A stretch of 64,000 nt of DNA from Caulobacteraceae bacterium (GCA_027487945.1 JAIYCQ010000011.1:1-64000), one strand, 5' to 3'. Positions 34,900 to 43,504 are shown, numbered from the stretch's first letter. Numbers and translations: made by a program. The notes: generated from the letters alone by a model not told the origin.

Positions 34900-36291
34900 T
34901 TAGACCCCGTTCACCCACGTCCCGTGGAAGCCGAACGGCACGCGCCGCGGCATCTTCGCGCTGGCGATCGGGCCGCCGGGAACGTCCTGGGCGTTGAAGA
35001 CCAGGAACTCGCTGACATCCTCCGCCGCGCGATAGGCGACCGCCACGATCCAGCCGTCGCCCTCCGGCGCATCGTCGGACCGGTGCACGAACACCGGCTC
35101 GGACAGGGCGTCGCCCTGCGGCGTGAACCAGTCGCTGCGACTCCCGGTCTTCAGGTCGATGTGGGCCAGGGTGTTGGTGCGGATGTCGCCGGGCTTGGTG
35201 GTCTGGCCGGCGAACCAGCCGTGGCGGTTCTTCCGGAAGGTGAAGCGCTCGTCGTAGCGCGGGAACTCGCCCGGCATGTCGTCCAGCTGTTCCTCGCGGA
35301 TGGTGTCGCTGGCGTCGTTCAGGTCGAAGGTCCAGCGCACCAGATAGGCGCCACACTGCTCGCCGCGGCTGCCGTCCGCGTTGGGGAAGAGCGGCGCGAC
35401 GCGGTACTTCATCACATCCGCGACGATCCTGCCGTCCTCCTCCCAGCTGTTCATGACGTGGAAGACGTAGCAGGCGTCGGTCGAGAACCAGCGGATCTGC
35501 GAGGTGTCCGCGTCGCGCCGCATCACCCCGACCAGCGCCGGCTTCTCGGGTTCCCAGGCGAACGGGGGCCTGCCGCTCATCGCCCGCTCCAGGCTGCCGC
35601 TGAGCGGCAGGACCGGGAACAGCACGTGGTTCTCCGTGACCATGAAGTCATGGATCATCGCGCTGTAGGGCGCTTCGAAGGTCTCGCGGCGGACCAGCTT
35701 GCCGTCGCGGTCCGCGACGCCGTAGCTGACCATGGGCGACAGCGGCATCGGGCTGTCGGCATAGCCGAAGAAGATCATCTCGCCTGTGACCGGATCGATC
35801 TTCGGATGGGCGGTGACCTTTCCGCCGAACTCCTGGTAGCCGATCGTCTCCAGCGTCTTCGGGTCCATCGCCGTCGGCGGATGGGCCTCCTCCAGCGCCA
35901 GCAGTTTGCCGGCGTGCCAGACGATGGCGGTGTTGGCCACGCCGCTGTCCTGGCCGAAGTACTCGGGGTCCGTCGTCATCGGATTGCCGAAGGTGCCGAA
36001 CAGCGAGCGGCCGGCGGCGTTCTCGACCTGCCACTTGTGGGTGCGGACGTAGCGGTTGCGGTACCGTACCCTGCCGTCCTCGACATAGAAGCCGTGGAAC
36101 ATGCCGTCGCCGGTGAACCAGTGGTAGTTGGGGTCGCGCGGCTCGAACTGCGGATTGGGCCCGTTGCGGAACAGGGCGCCGCGCAGCTCGCGCGGGATTT
36201 CGCCCTTCACCTCCAGGTCGAAGTCGTCCTCGCTCCGGATCGGGGCGAAGTTGCCCGACAGGTAGGGGCTGACGCGCGCTGCACCGTCCAT
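34900..36291 (-). CDS. Carotenoid oxygenase (RPE65) family protein
   Basis: This 463-residue, non-haem-iron beta-propeller enzyme would cleave a double bond of a carotenoid, apocarotenoid or stilbene-like compound. The four iron histidines are expected in VTAHPKIDP, MIHDFMVTENH, YVFHVMNSWEE and FGFHGTWV. RGALFRNGPNPQFEP and HWFTGDGMFHGF are family signatures. The ATG at 36291 has AGGAGG upstream; a longer frame does not. The substrate is open: it could make retinal or degrade other apocarotenoids, and is separate from the Blh gene 32 kb away. A palindrome lies in its promoter. Confidence 0.9.
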   Translation of the reverse strand: MDGAARVSPYLSGNFAPIRSEDDFDLEVKGEIPRELRGALFRNGPNPQFEPRDPNYHWFTGDGMFHGFYVEDGRVRYRNRYVRTHKWQVENAAGRSLFGTFGNPMTTDPEYFGQDSGVANTAIVWHAGKLLALEEAHPPTAMDPKTLETIGYQEFGGKVTAHPKIDPVTGEMIFFGYADSPMPLSPMVSYGVADRDGKLVRRETFEAPYSAMIHDFMVTENHVLFPVLPLSGSLERAMSGRPPFAWEPEKPALVGVMRRDADTSQIRWFSTDACYVFHVMNSWEEDGRIVADVMKYRVAPLFPNADGSRGEQCGAYLVRWTFDLNDASDTIREEQLDDMPGEFPRYDERFTFRKNRHGWFAGQTTKPGDIRTNTLAHIDLKTGSRSDWFTPQGDALSEPVFVHRSDDAPEGDGWIVAVAYRAAEDVSEFLVFNAQDVPGGPIASAKMPRRVPFGFHGTWVNGV

Positions 36292-36338
36292 GGCCGTTCC
36301 TCCTCGCGAGCCTCTGCGGGCTCCTCTGAACGACGTAG

Positions 36339-36368
36339 ATTTACGACGTAAATTGTTGGGGGTGTCAA
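36339..36368 (-). promoter_or_regulatory. Candidate promoter and operator of the carotenoid oxygenase gene
   Basis: On the minus strand TTGACA (36363-36368) is a good -35 box. A perfect odd palindrome ATTTACG-A-CGTAAAT (36339-36353) covers the following -10 area, 48 bases before the start codon. An ACGACGTA direct repeat also lies here (36330-36337 and 36343-36350). The pattern TxTAC-N3-GTAAA recurs in the DUF2855/TetR gap. Confidence 0.55.
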
Positions 36369-36400
36369 GCGCTCGCCATCGGATTGTGACGGGGCGAGGG

Positions 36401-36510
36401 GCGTGCATCCTTCGACACGCGCGCTGCGCGCGCTGCTCAGGATGATCAGGTCGGGAGCGATTCAAACACAGTCATGGTGCGCAGCGGCGAAGCCGCGTGT
36501 CGAACCACGC
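36401..36510. repeat. Family B dispersed repeat pair (inverted)
   Basis: A unit CATCCTTCGACACGCG...GCTGCTCAGGATGAT (36401-36447) is followed by an inverted, more diverged unit GTCATGGTGCGCAGC...GTGTCGAACCACGC (36471-36510). It lies between the carotenoid oxygenase promoter and the DUF2855 stop. Confidence 0.65.
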
Positions 36511-36527
36511 TAGGGCGAGAACGACGC

Positions 36528-37592
36528 CTAGGGCCGGCAGATCACGCCCACGCTCGACGGCGCTTTGCCGTCCAGCACCGACAGATAGGCCGCCTGTACC
36601 CCGTCGGCGCCGCTGTGATGCTGCAGGGTCAGCCAGCGCGGCGCGTCGGCGACGAAACCGTCCCAGGCTCCGGCGTAGCGCGTCTCCAGCCCGCCGGGGC
36701 CCCAGTCCTGGCGGCGCTTCACCACCCGGTCGGGGGCGAAGAAGAAGATCGGCTTGGGACCCGGCAGCGCGCCGCCGCCGCGTCCGGCCTCCCAGTGGGT
36801 CAGGCCGACCAGGCAGCTGTAGGCCAGGCCGTCGGCGAAGCGGTTGTGCACGGCGGCCAGCACCTTCGGGTCGCCGGCGAAGTCGACGAACACCACGGGC
36901 GTCTCGACCGGGGCGGCGGTCAGGTCATCGTAGAGGATCACGTCGTCGTAGAAGCCCAGGCCCTCGACGAAGGCCTTGTTGCCGGGCGAGGTCAGGCCCG
37001 AGACGCGCGTGCGTCCCGCCCGCTTGAGGAGCCAGGCGAGGCCCAGCGCCGTTCGGCTCGAGGCGCTGGAGAGCAGAACCGTCGAGGCGCCGAAGTCGCC
37101 GTTGTCGACCAGAAGGTCGTCAATCAGGAACGAGGTCATGAACAGCGGATTGAGCAGCGACCGTTCGTCCTGATGCGGCGCGTCGGCGGGCGCCACGACA
37201 TACTGGTTGTAGGTCGGGGGCAGGGCGGCGCGGTGGTCGACGGTGTCGACAAAGCCGGTCCGCGAGCGCTTGGGCCGCGCCAGCATGTGGCTGCCCATAG
37301 GCCAGTAGCCGTAGAACCGCTCGCCGACCTTGAAGTCCGGATGCGCCGTCTGTTCGACCACGCCGTAGCCCCAGGTCGGGATACAGCCCCAGCCGTCGGG
37401 GCGGGGAAAGAACTGCCAGTAGCCGATCTGGTCGCCAGCCACCGCGTAGGTGATGTTGTTGGCGGTCAGGGAGAAGGATTCGACGCGGAACAGCACCTCG
37501 CCCTCGGCGGGATCAGCGATCGTCACCGGTGTGATCGCGGTGCGGTGCAGGTCGGTCCGGGCGACCAGCAGGTCCCAGGCTGGCGTGGTCAT
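36528..37592 (-). CDS. DUF2855 family protein
   Basis: The 354-residue product (MTTPAWDLLVARTDLHRTAI) has the DUF2855 pattern, which resembles a medium-chain-dehydrogenase fold without an obvious zinc site: NNITYAVAGDQIGYWQFFP near the N-terminus and a nucleotide-binding-like region VLLSSASSRTALGLAWLL with VSGLTSPGN after it. The function is unknown; a reductase-like role is suggested by the fold similarity. The ATG at 37592 follows AAGGGAG. A divergent TetR regulator starts 83 bases upstream with an operator-like palindrome between them. Confidence 0.82.
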   Translation of the reverse strand: MTTPAWDLLVARTDLHRTAITPVTIADPAEGEVLFRVESFSLTANNITYAVAGDQIGYWQFFPRPDGWGCIPTWGYGVVEQTAHPDFKVGERFYGYWPMGSHMLARPKRSRTGFVDTVDHRAALPPTYNQYVVAPADAPHQDERSLLNPLFMTSFLIDDLLVDNGDFGASTVLLSSASSRTALGLAWLLKRAGRTRVSGLTSPGNKAFVEGLGFYDDVILYDDLTAAPVETPVVFVDFAGDPKVLAAVHNRFADGLAYSCLVGLTHWEAGRGGGALPGPKPIFFFAPDRVVKRRQDWGPGGLETRYAGAWDGFVADAPRWLTLQHHSGADGVQAAYLSVLDGKAPSSVGVICRP

Positions 37593-37616
37593 GGTGCACT
37601 CCCTTGGCGTCGAGGG

Positions 37617-37631
37617 GTGTACACTGTAAAC
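37617..37631. promoter_or_regulatory. Candidate TetR operator between DUF2855 and tetR
   Basis: GTGTACACTGTAAAC is a near-palindrome (GTxTACAxTGTAxAC) in the divergent gap, 24 bases from the DUF2855 start and 44 from the TetR start. It matches the palindrome before the carotenoid oxygenase gene at 9 of 15 positions, including TAC and GTAAA. Confidence 0.55.
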
Positions 37632-37675
37632 CCAACCCCGACATAGCAAGTCCCCACATCAGTTTTTCGCCGGCC

Positions 37676-38278
37676 ATGCCCCGCCTCCTGTCAGAGTCCG
37701 ATGTCGCCGAGTTCCGCGAGCGTCTGATCGCCGCTGCCGAGCGGCTGTTCGCCGAACACGGGCCGGACGGGGTGACCATGCGCCAGCTGGCGGCGGCGCT
37801 GGGCGTCTCGCCGATGACGCCCTACCGCTACTTCAAGGACAAGGACGCCATCCTGGCCGCCGTCCGGGCCAGCGGCTTTGCGCGGTTCGCCTCGGCGCTG
37901 GAGGCGGCGACGGCGGCCAGCACCGACGGTCTGGACCGCTCGCAGTCCACCGGTCGGGCCTACGTCCGCTTCGCGCTCGAGAACCAGGACGCCTACCGCC
38001 TGATGTTCGACTTTTCCCAGCCGAACGAGGCCGACTATCCCGAACTGGTCGCGGCATCGGCGCGGTCGCGGGCCATGCTGATCCGCCATGCCGAGGGGCT
38101 GGTCGCCACCGGCGAGGCGGAGGGCGACCCGGAGATGATCGCCCACATCCTCTGGGCCTCGCTGCACGGGGGGCTGGTGCTGCAGATGGCCGGCAAGGTC
38201 TCGCCTCACGTCGATCCCTCGTCGATGCGGCGCGAGGCGTTCGCGACCATCCTGCGCGGGCTGAAGCCGAAGGCTTGA
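37676..38278 (+). CDS. TetR family transcriptional regulator
   Basis: The 200-residue regulator has an N-terminal TetR HTH (ERLIAAAERLFAEHGPDGVTMRQLAAALGVSPMTPYRYFKDKDAIL) and a helical C-terminal ligand domain (TetR_C_33-like: RAYVRFALENQDAYRLMFDF). It is transcribed away from DUF2855 and probably represses that gene and itself through the palindrome at 37617. The similar palindrome before the carotenoid oxygenase gene suggests it may control that gene too. The inducer is unknown. Confidence 0.9.
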   Translation: MPRLLSESDVAEFRERLIAAAERLFAEHGPDGVTMRQLAAALGVSPMTPYRYFKDKDAILAAVRASGFARFASALEAATAASTDGLDRSQSTGRAYVRFALENQDAYRLMFDFSQPNEADYPELVAASARSRAMLIRHAEGLVATGEAEGDPEMIAHILWASLHGGLVLQMAGKVSPHVDPSSMRREAFATILRGLKPKA

Positions 38279-38309
38279 CGGTCGCTGCGTAACCGCGCCG
38301 ATGGTTCCG

Positions 38310-38402
38310 GCGTGGTTCGACATTCGCTCCGCGCTGCTCGCCATGACGTAGACAATACACGTCATCCTGAGCAGCCCGCGCAGCGGGCGTGTCGAAGGAC
38401 GT
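38310..38402. repeat. Family B dispersed repeat pair (inverted)
   Basis: A diverged unit GGCGTGGTTCGACA...GCTGCTCGCCATGACG is followed after a short AT-rich spacer by the clean unit CGTCATCCTGAGCAGCC...GGGCGTGTCGAAGGAC (38360-38401). It occupies most of the gap before the epoxide hydrolase gene. Confidence 0.75.
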
Positions 38403-38427
38403 AACGCAGAACCGCCGGGAGCCTCCG

Positions 38428-39576
38428 ATGTCTGAACCGAAACCCTTCAAGGTCGACTGGGCCGAGGCCGATGTGCGGCGGGTGCTGGACCAGGTGCGGG
38501 ACTACCCGTGGCCGCCGGCCCCGGCGGTGGAGGACGGCTGGCTCTACGGCTGCGACGCAACCTTCCTCAAGGAAATCTGCGCCCACTGGACCGACCACTA
38601 CGACTGGCGCGCGGCGCAGGCCGAGCTGAACCGGTTCCCGCAGTTCACGGCGCGCGTCGAGGACTTCGACATCCACTTCGTCCACGTCGTCGGCGAGGCG
38701 GGCGGCAAGCGACCGCTGCTGCTGACCCACGGCTGGCCGGGCAGTCACTATGAGTTCTGGGCCAGCATCGAGAAGCTGGCCTTCCCCTCGCGCTTTGGCG
38801 GCGATGCGGCCGACGCGTTTGACGTGGTGGTTCCGAGCCTGCCGGGCTTTGGTTTCTCCTCGAAACCGACCCGGCCGATCGGTCAGCGGGCGACGGCGCG
38901 GATGTTCAACACCCTGATGACCCAGGTGCTGGGCTACGACAGCTACCTGGCCCAGGGCGGCGACTGGGGCGGTCTGGTGACGAGCTGGATCGGCTTCGAC
39001 CATGGCGCCCACGCCAGGGCCATCCACCTCAACATGATCGGCTTCAGGCCCAAGGGCGGTCCGCAGTCGCCGGAGGAGATCGCCTGGCTGCAACACAGCC
39101 AGATGATGATGCAGATGCTGGGCGCCTACTTCAGCCTGCAGGCCTCAAGGCCGCAGTCGCTGGCCTGGCTCGGCGCCGGCAATCCGGTCGGGCAGGCGGC
39201 CTGGATCCTCGAGCGGTTCCATGACTGGTCCGACCTGCGGACCAAGCCGCTGATCGGCGCCTACACCCGCGACCAGCTGCTGACCAACATCATGATCTAT
39301 GTGATGACCGGCAGCTTCACGACCGGCGCCTGGTACTACCGCGGCCTGATGGAAGAGGGCGGCGTGGCGGCCATGGAGGGTCAGCGCTGCGAAACCCCGA
39401 CCGCCTTCGCCAACTTCCCCGGCGAGGCCCTGTACAAGGCCCCGCCCCGCAGCTGGGCCGACCGCGCCTACAACATCACGCGGTGGACCGACATGGAGAC
39501 CGGCGGCCATTTCGCGGCGATGGAAGAGCCGGACCTGTTCGTGGCGGATGTGAGGGATTGGGCGCGGGGGGCCTAG
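38428..39576 (+). CDS. Epoxide hydrolase (EHN-domain type)
   Basis: The 382-residue alpha/beta hydrolase opens epoxides to diols. The N-terminal EHN segment (KPFKVDWAEADVRRVLDQVRDYPWP) is followed by the oxyanion motif LLTHGWPGSHYEF, nucleophile Asp in AQGGDWGG, a cap with likely catalytic Tyr in AWYYRGL and the histidine in GGHFAAMEEP. The layout matches juvenile-hormone/microsomal-type bacterial enzymes. The substrate is unknown. The ATG at 38428 follows GGGAG. Confidence 0.92.
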   Translation: MSEPKPFKVDWAEADVRRVLDQVRDYPWPPAPAVEDGWLYGCDATFLKEICAHWTDHYDWRAAQAELNRFPQFTARVEDFDIHFVHVVGEAGGKRPLLLTHGWPGSHYEFWASIEKLAFPSRFGGDAADAFDVVVPSLPGFGFSSKPTRPIGQRATARMFNTLMTQVLGYDSYLAQGGDWGGLVTSWIGFDHGAHARAIHLNMIGFRPKGGPQSPEEIAWLQHSQMMMQMLGAYFSLQASRPQSLAWLGAGNPVGQAAWILERFHDWSDLRTKPLIGAYTRDQLLTNIMIYVMTGSFTTGAWYYRGLMEEGGVAAMEGQRCETPTAFANFPGEALYKAPPRSWADRAYNITRWTDMETGGHFAAMEEPDLFVADVRDWARGA

Positions 39577-39583
39577 GGGACAG

Positions 39584-40867
39584 CTACCGGCTGTCGCCGG
39601 AAGCAGTCCCCTTCAGCAGGAACAGCGCCGCCAGGCTCAGCGCGCAGGCCGCGCTGAGGTAGCCGCCGACCAGGCCCAGGCCGCCCCGGCCGACCAGCGC
39701 CTCGGCGATCAGCGGGGTCATGCCGCCGCCGATAATGCCGCCGACGTTGAAGGCGAGGCTCGCCCCCGTGTAGCGCACCCGCGCCGGGAACAGTCCGGGC
39801 AGCCAGGCGCCGAGCGGGCCGTAGACCAGGCCCATCAGCACCATGGCGATCGACAGGAAGACCCCGATCAGCAGCAGCGAGCCGGCGCCCATCATCGGGC
39901 TGAGCGCGAAGCCGGCGCCGACCGCCAGGATGCAGCCGGTCATCAGCACGCGCCGGGGGCTTGAGGCGTCCGACCAGTAGCCCGCCCAGATGATGCCGGC
40001 CGCCATGAACAGGATGGCGACCAGCTGCACGCCCAGGAAGGCCTCGCGGCTGTAGCCCAGCGTCTTGACGCCGTAGCCCAGCGCGAAAGCCGTCGACAGG
40101 TAGTAGATGCAGAAGCAGGCCACCACGCCGAAGGTGCCGCCCAGAACCTCGCGCCAGTTGGTGCGCAGCACCTCGCCAAGCGGCACGGCCGGCGGCGGCG
40201 CCTCCTCCAGCGCGGCCTGGAAGTCAGGGGTCTCGGTCAGCTTGAGCCTCACCCACAGACCGATACCGACCAGCACGGCGCTGGCGAGGAAGGGCAGGCG
40301 CCAGCCCCAGCTCTGGAACGCCTCCTGGTCGAGGCCCAGACCCAGCAGCAGGAAGAAGCCGTTGGCGGCGAGGAAGCCGACCGGCGCGCCCAGCTGCGGG
40401 AACATGCCGAAGCGGGCCTTGTATCCGGGCGGGGCGTTCTCGACCGCCAGCAGGGCCGCGCCGCCCCACTCGCCGCCGAGGCCGAAGCCCTGGCCGAAGC
40501 GCAGGATGCAGAGCAGCAGCGGCGCCACCCAGCCGACCATGGCGTAGGTCGGCAGGAAGGCGATGGCCACGGTCGAGCCGCCCATCATCAGCAGCGAGGC
40601 GACCAGCGTCGACTTGCGGCCGATGCGGTCCCCGAAGTGGCCGAAGAACACAGCGCCGACCGGCCGGGCGATGAAGGCGATGGCGAAGGTGGCGTAGCTG
40701 AGCATCAGCTGCGCCGAGTCCGAGCTCGAGGGGAAGAACAGCGGCCCGAACACCAGCGAGGCGGCCGTGGCGTAGATGTAGAAGTCGTAGAACTCCACCG
40801 CCGTGCCGGCCAGGCTGGCCCCCAGCACCCGCCGGTTCCGGGCGTTGTAGATCGCCGTGTCGCTCAT
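39584..40867 (-). CDS. MFS transporter, metabolite:H+ symporter family
   Basis: The 427-residue carrier has 12 predicted membrane segments and the MHS/KgtP-ShiA family features: GTAVEFYDFYIYATAASLVF at the start, the loop 2-3 motif GHFGDRIGRKSTLV, FGQGFGLGGEWGGAALL and PARVRYTGASLAFNVGGIIGGG. Substrates of relatives are organic acids such as 2-oxoglutarate, shikimate or proline betaine. The specific substrate is not visible in the sequence. It is convergent with the epoxide hydrolase gene, seven bases apart. Confidence 0.9.
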   Translation of the reverse strand: MSDTAIYNARNRRVLGASLAGTAVEFYDFYIYATAASLVFGPLFFPSSSDSAQLMLSYATFAIAFIARPVGAVFFGHFGDRIGRKSTLVASLLMMGGSTVAIAFLPTYAMVGWVAPLLLCILRFGQGFGLGGEWGGAALLAVENAPPGYKARFGMFPQLGAPVGFLAANGFFLLLGLGLDQEAFQSWGWRLPFLASAVLVGIGLWVRLKLTETPDFQAALEEAPPPAVPLGEVLRTNWREVLGGTFGVVACFCIYYLSTAFALGYGVKTLGYSREAFLGVQLVAILFMAAGIIWAGYWSDASSPRRVLMTGCILAVGAGFALSPMMGAGSLLLIGVFLSIAMVLMGLVYGPLGAWLPGLFPARVRYTGASLAFNVGGIIGGGMTPLIAEALVGRGGLGLVGGYLSAACALSLAALFLLKGTASGDSR

Positions 40868-40944
40868 GTGGTTCCCCCCGTCCGCCTCTGGTTGCGGCGC
40901 GAGGCGCGGCGGGTCAAGCCGCTGTTCACGATAACCGCCTCCTT

Positions 40945-40985
40945 CGTCATCCTGGGCAGGCGCGCCAGCGCCGTGTCGAAGGACG
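40945..40985 (+). repeat. Family B dispersed repeat, single unit
   Basis: CGTCATCCTGGGCAGGCGC...GTGTCGAAGGACG. It lies just before the 56-residue basic-protein gene, 33 bases from its start, so its right end could be part of that gene's promoter. Confidence 0.6.
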
Positions 40986-41017
40986 CAAGGCGGCGGACCT
41001 GTGCTATAGCCCCGCCC

Positions 41018-41188
41018 ATGACCGACAAGACCCAGACCCCCGCCGAGAAGATGAAGGCCATCCTGGCGAAGAAGCAGGGCGGCCTCGCCGCCGCCGGCCA
41101 GGCCAATGCCGCCTCGGGCGGCAAGAAGGGCGAGCGCAACGCCGCGGCCGCCTCGATGTCCAAGTCCAAGCCGGCCCTGCGGAAGTAG
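41018..41188 (+). CDS. Small basic protein (56 aa), hypothetical
   Basis: The product (MTDKTQTPAEKMKAILAKKQGG ... SMSKSKPALRK) is rich in Lys, Ala and Gly, with no hydrophobic core, so it is probably disordered or nucleic-acid binding. GTGCTATAGC, like a Caulobacter -10 box, lies about 11 bases before the ATG, with no ribosome binding site, so the mRNA may be leaderless. The stop is followed after two bases by the GTG of the threonine aldolase gene. Similar small basic proteins are common in alphaproteobacteria; no function is assigned. Confidence 0.7.
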   Translation: MTDKTQTPAEKMKAILAKKQGGLAAAGQANAASGGKKGERNAAAASMSKSKPALRK

Positions 41189-41190
41189 CC

Positions 41191-42201
41191 GTGGCCGGCC
41201 GCTACGACTTCGCCTCCGACAACGTCGCCGGCGCGATGCCGGAAGTGATCGAGGCCCTGATCGCCGCCAACGTCGGCGTAGCGTCGGGCTATGGGACCGA
41301 CCACGTCAGCGCCCGGGCCGCCGATCTCATCCGCGCCGCGCTGGACGCCGACGCCGAGGTGCGGTTCACCGCGTCCGGCACCGCCGCCAACGCCCTGGCC
41401 GTAGCGACGCTGGCCCAGCCGCACGAGGCGATGCTGGCCCACGAGCACGCCCACATCTGTACCGACGAGACGGGCGCCCCTGGCTTCTTCGGCAGCGGTG
41501 TCGGCCTGATCGGCCTGCCGGGCGCCAGCGGGAAGATCGAGCTGGCCGCGCTGCAAGCGGCGCTGGCCCAGCCGGACGTGTCCTACCGTCAGCCGGCGGC
41601 GGCGCTGTCGCTCACAACGGCGACGGAATACGGCACGGTATATTCCGCCGATGCGCTGCAGGCCCTGGCCGGGCCGGTCAAGGCGAAGGGCTATGGTCTG
41701 CACCTCGACGGCGCCCGGCTGGCCAACGCGGTCGCCGCCGGCTTCGACCTCAAGGCCATCGCCCGCATGGGGGTCGATATCCTCGTCATGGGCGGGACCA
41801 AGGCCGGCTCGACCCCGACCGAGGCGCTTGTCCTGCTGAACAAGGACCTGGCCCGCCGGTTCGACGCGCGGCTGAAACACGCCGGCCAGCTGGTCTCCAA
41901 GGGTCGGTTCCTCGCCGCGCCCTGGATCGGCATGCTGGAGACCGGCGCCTGGGCGACGCGCGCCGCCCATGCCAACGCCATGGCCCAGCGGCTGGCCGCC
42001 CTGATGCCCTTCGAGGTCCTGCACCCGGTCGAGGCCAACGGCCTGTTCGTGGCCATGGACGAGGCGGCGCTGCAGCGACTGCAGGGCAAGGGCTGGTTCG
42101 TCTACCGCTTCCTCGACGGCTCGGTCCGCTTCATGTGCAGCTGGGCGACGACGCCGGAGATGGTGGACGAGCTGGGGCAGGCGCTGAAAGAGATCGTCTA
42201 G
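41191..42201 (+). CDS. ltaE: Low-specificity L-threonine aldolase
   Basis: This PLP enzyme splits threonine or allo-threonine into glycine and acetaldehyde. The 336-residue protein has ASDNVAGAMPEVIEAL at the start, YGTDHVSARAADLI, the catalytic-face HEHAHICTDETGAP, LHLDGARLANA and the PLP lysine in MGGTKAGSTPTEAL. The GTG start at 41191 directly follows the small basic-protein stop, so the two are probably one transcript and the aldolase may depend on coupled translation. Confidence 0.93.
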   Translation: MAGRYDFASDNVAGAMPEVIEALIAANVGVASGYGTDHVSARAADLIRAALDADAEVRFTASGTAANALAVATLAQPHEAMLAHEHAHICTDETGAPGFFGSGVGLIGLPGASGKIELAALQAALAQPDVSYRQPAAALSLTTATEYGTVYSADALQALAGPVKAKGYGLHLDGARLANAVAAGFDLKAIARMGVDILVMGGTKAGSTPTEALVLLNKDLARRFDARLKHAGQLVSKGRFLAAPWIGMLETGAWATRAAHANAMAQRLAALMPFEVLHPVEANGLFVAMDEAALQRLQGKGWFVYRFLDGSVRFMCSWATTPEMVDELGQALKEIV

Positions 42202-42271
42202 CCTGTCCCACGGGGAAAGCGGGCGAACCGGCCTTGCCTGACGCTACGTCGCGGCCTTAGCTCGCCCCATC

Positions 42272-43426
42272 ATGAGCGAGCAATCCCATCCCGAGATCCG
42301 TGAGGCCGTCCGCAAGCTGTGCGCGGGCTTTCCCGGCGAATACTGGCGCGCGCTGGACCGCGACCGCACCTACCCGACCGAGTTTGTCCGCACGCTCACG
42401 GAGGCCGGCTTCCTGTCCGTGCTGATCCCCGAGGAATACGGCGGCTCGGGCCTTGGCCTGTCGGCGGCGAACGCCGTGCTGGAGGAAATCCACCGCAGCG
42501 GCGGCAACGGCGGCGGCTGTCACGCCCAGATGTACACCATGGGCACGGTGCTCAAGCACGGCAGCCCCGCCCAGAAGGCCGAGTATCTGCCCAAGATCGC
42601 CAGCGGCGAACTGCGGCTCCAGGCCTTCGGCGTCACCGAGCCGACCGCCGGCACCGACACCACCCGCATCTCGACCTTCGCCAAACGGGTCGGCGACAAG
42701 TACGTCGTCAACGGCCAGAAGATCTGGATCAGCCGGGCCGAGCACAGCGACCTCATGGTGCTGCTGGTCCGCACGACGCCGCGCGAGGAGGCTGCCCGTC
42801 CGGCCGACGGCATGAGCGTGCTGCTGGTCGACATGCGGCAGGCCGTGGGGAACGGCCTCACCATCCGGCCGATCCGCACCATGCTGAACCACGCCACCAC
42901 AGAGCTGTTCTTCGACAACCTCGAAGTGCCGGTCGAGAACCTGGTCGGCGAGGAGGGCAAGGGCTTCCGCTACATCCTCGACGGCATGAACGCCGAGCGC
43001 ATCCTGATCGCCGCCGAGTGCATCGGCGACGGCCGCTTCTTCATCGACCGCTCCTCGGCCTATGCGAAGGACCGCTCGGTGTTCGGTCGGGCCATCGGCG
43101 AGAACCAGGGCGTGCAGTTTCCGATCGCCCGCAACCATGTCCAGCTGTCCGCCGCCGCCCTGATGGTCGACCACGCCGCTGCGCTGTTCGAGGCCGGCCA
43201 GCCCTGCGGCACCGAGGCCAACATGGCCAAGATGCTGGCCAGTGAGGCGTCCTGGGCCGCCGCCGACACCTGCATCCAGACCCATGGCGGCTTCGGCTTC
43301 GCCGAGGAGTACGATGTCGAGCGCAAATTCCGCGAGACGCGCCTCTACCAGGTCGCCCCGATCAGCACGAACCTGATCCTGAGCCATGTGGGCACGCACG
43401 TGCTGGGGATGCCCAAGAGCTTCTGA
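42272..43426 (+). CDS. Acyl-CoA dehydrogenase
   Basis: The 384-residue FAD enzyme would oxidise an acyl-CoA to the enoyl-CoA. It has PEEYGGSGLGLSAANAVLEE, QAFGVTEPTAGTDTTRIST and KIWISRAEHSDLMVLL (FAD and substrate regions), and QTHGGFGFAEEYDVERKFRETRLYQVAP. The usual C-terminal YEG glutamate base is replaced by YQVAP; the base may instead be the Glu in GMNAERILIAAE, as in the isovaleryl and long-chain branches. The substrate is unknown. It stands alone on its strand, and the next gene is a LysR regulator. Confidence 0.9.
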   Translation: MSEQSHPEIREAVRKLCAGFPGEYWRALDRDRTYPTEFVRTLTEAGFLSVLIPEEYGGSGLGLSAANAVLEEIHRSGGNGGGCHAQMYTMGTVLKHGSPAQKAEYLPKIASGELRLQAFGVTEPTAGTDTTRISTFAKRVGDKYVVNGQKIWISRAEHSDLMVLLVRTTPREEAARPADGMSVLLVDMRQAVGNGLTIRPIRTMLNHATTELFFDNLEVPVENLVGEEGKGFRYILDGMNAERILIAAECIGDGRFFIDRSSAYAKDRSVFGRAIGENQGVQFPIARNHVQLSAAALMVDHAAALFEAGQPCGTEANMAKMLASEASWAAADTCIQTHGGFGFAEEYDVERKFRETRLYQVAPISTNLILSHVGTHVLGMPKSF

Positions 43427-43504
43427 GGCGGCTGCCTCCCTGCCCACCAGGGGCGGGAGAAGGCGCCTTGCATAGCCCCGCCGCATGGCTTTCAATCCTG
43501 CGCC

